NCBI GenBank assembly: GCA_046336825.1
Contig: JBKDFX010000047.1
Span: 1-5,121 of the forward strand
From: Ga0074139 sp046336825
GTDB lineage: Bacteria; Bdellovibrionota; Bdellovibrionia; Bdellovibrionales; Bdellovibrionaceae
Length of the DNA: 5,121 nucleotides
Direction: 5' to 3'
In this document: piece by piece, positions 5,121 through 5,121 of the stretch
Layout: each line of letters begins with the position of its first letter
How positions within the stretch are numbered: position 1 is the first letter of the stretch
Made by a program: the position numbers and the translations under genes
Notes under the pieces: model-generated
Databases searched by the model: none
Told to the model about the DNA's origin: nothing
What the model saw: only the letters and a program-made list of their open reading frames with translations

Positions 5121-5121
5121 A

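Overview
The window is AT-rich (roughly 37-39 % G+C by eye) and reads as a bacterial chromosome. YecM, STY0301, LysR and MazG families, strong AGGAGG ribosome sites and overlapping genes suggest a Gram-negative, low-GC proteobacterium or a Bdellovibrionota-like lineage. I cannot fix the taxon from sequence alone.

Left part (1-696): the last 31 codons of a plus-strand gene that looks like the tail of a DDE/integrase-type transposase. It converges on a minus-strand gene for a small, probably exported STY0301-like protein. The start of that gene is odd: its best signal peptide begins at an ATA codon, and the only accepted start codon is an internal TTG. About 140 bases without a convincing gene follow.

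Middle (697-3091): a minus-strand LysR-type regulator is divergent, across 65 bases, from a two-gene plus-strand operon. The first operon gene fuses an N-terminal YecM domain (vicinal-oxygen-chelate fold) to a C-terminal HAD phosphatase. The second overlaps it (GTGA junction behind an AAAGGAGG site) and encodes a MazG-like nucleotide pyrophosphohydrolase. The 65-base gap holds several TGTAA/TTACA half-sites and a good sigma-70 promoter for the regulator, placed so that its message would be almost leaderless. The simplest reading is a LysR-controlled small-molecule or nucleotide clean-up module.

Right part (3183 to the right edge): five minus-strand genes, four of them packed by ATGA overlaps or a 2-base gap, each internal gene with a strong ribosome site. 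In transcription order they are a protein truncated by the window edge (basic C-terminal tail), a 74-residue coiled-coil protein, a 188-residue protein with cysteine-protease-like Cys, His and Asp positions, and two small proteins of 71 and 104 residues. I recognise none of them beyond the possible protease fold. This is the most likely place for an undescribed system; its promoter and first genes lie beyond the window.
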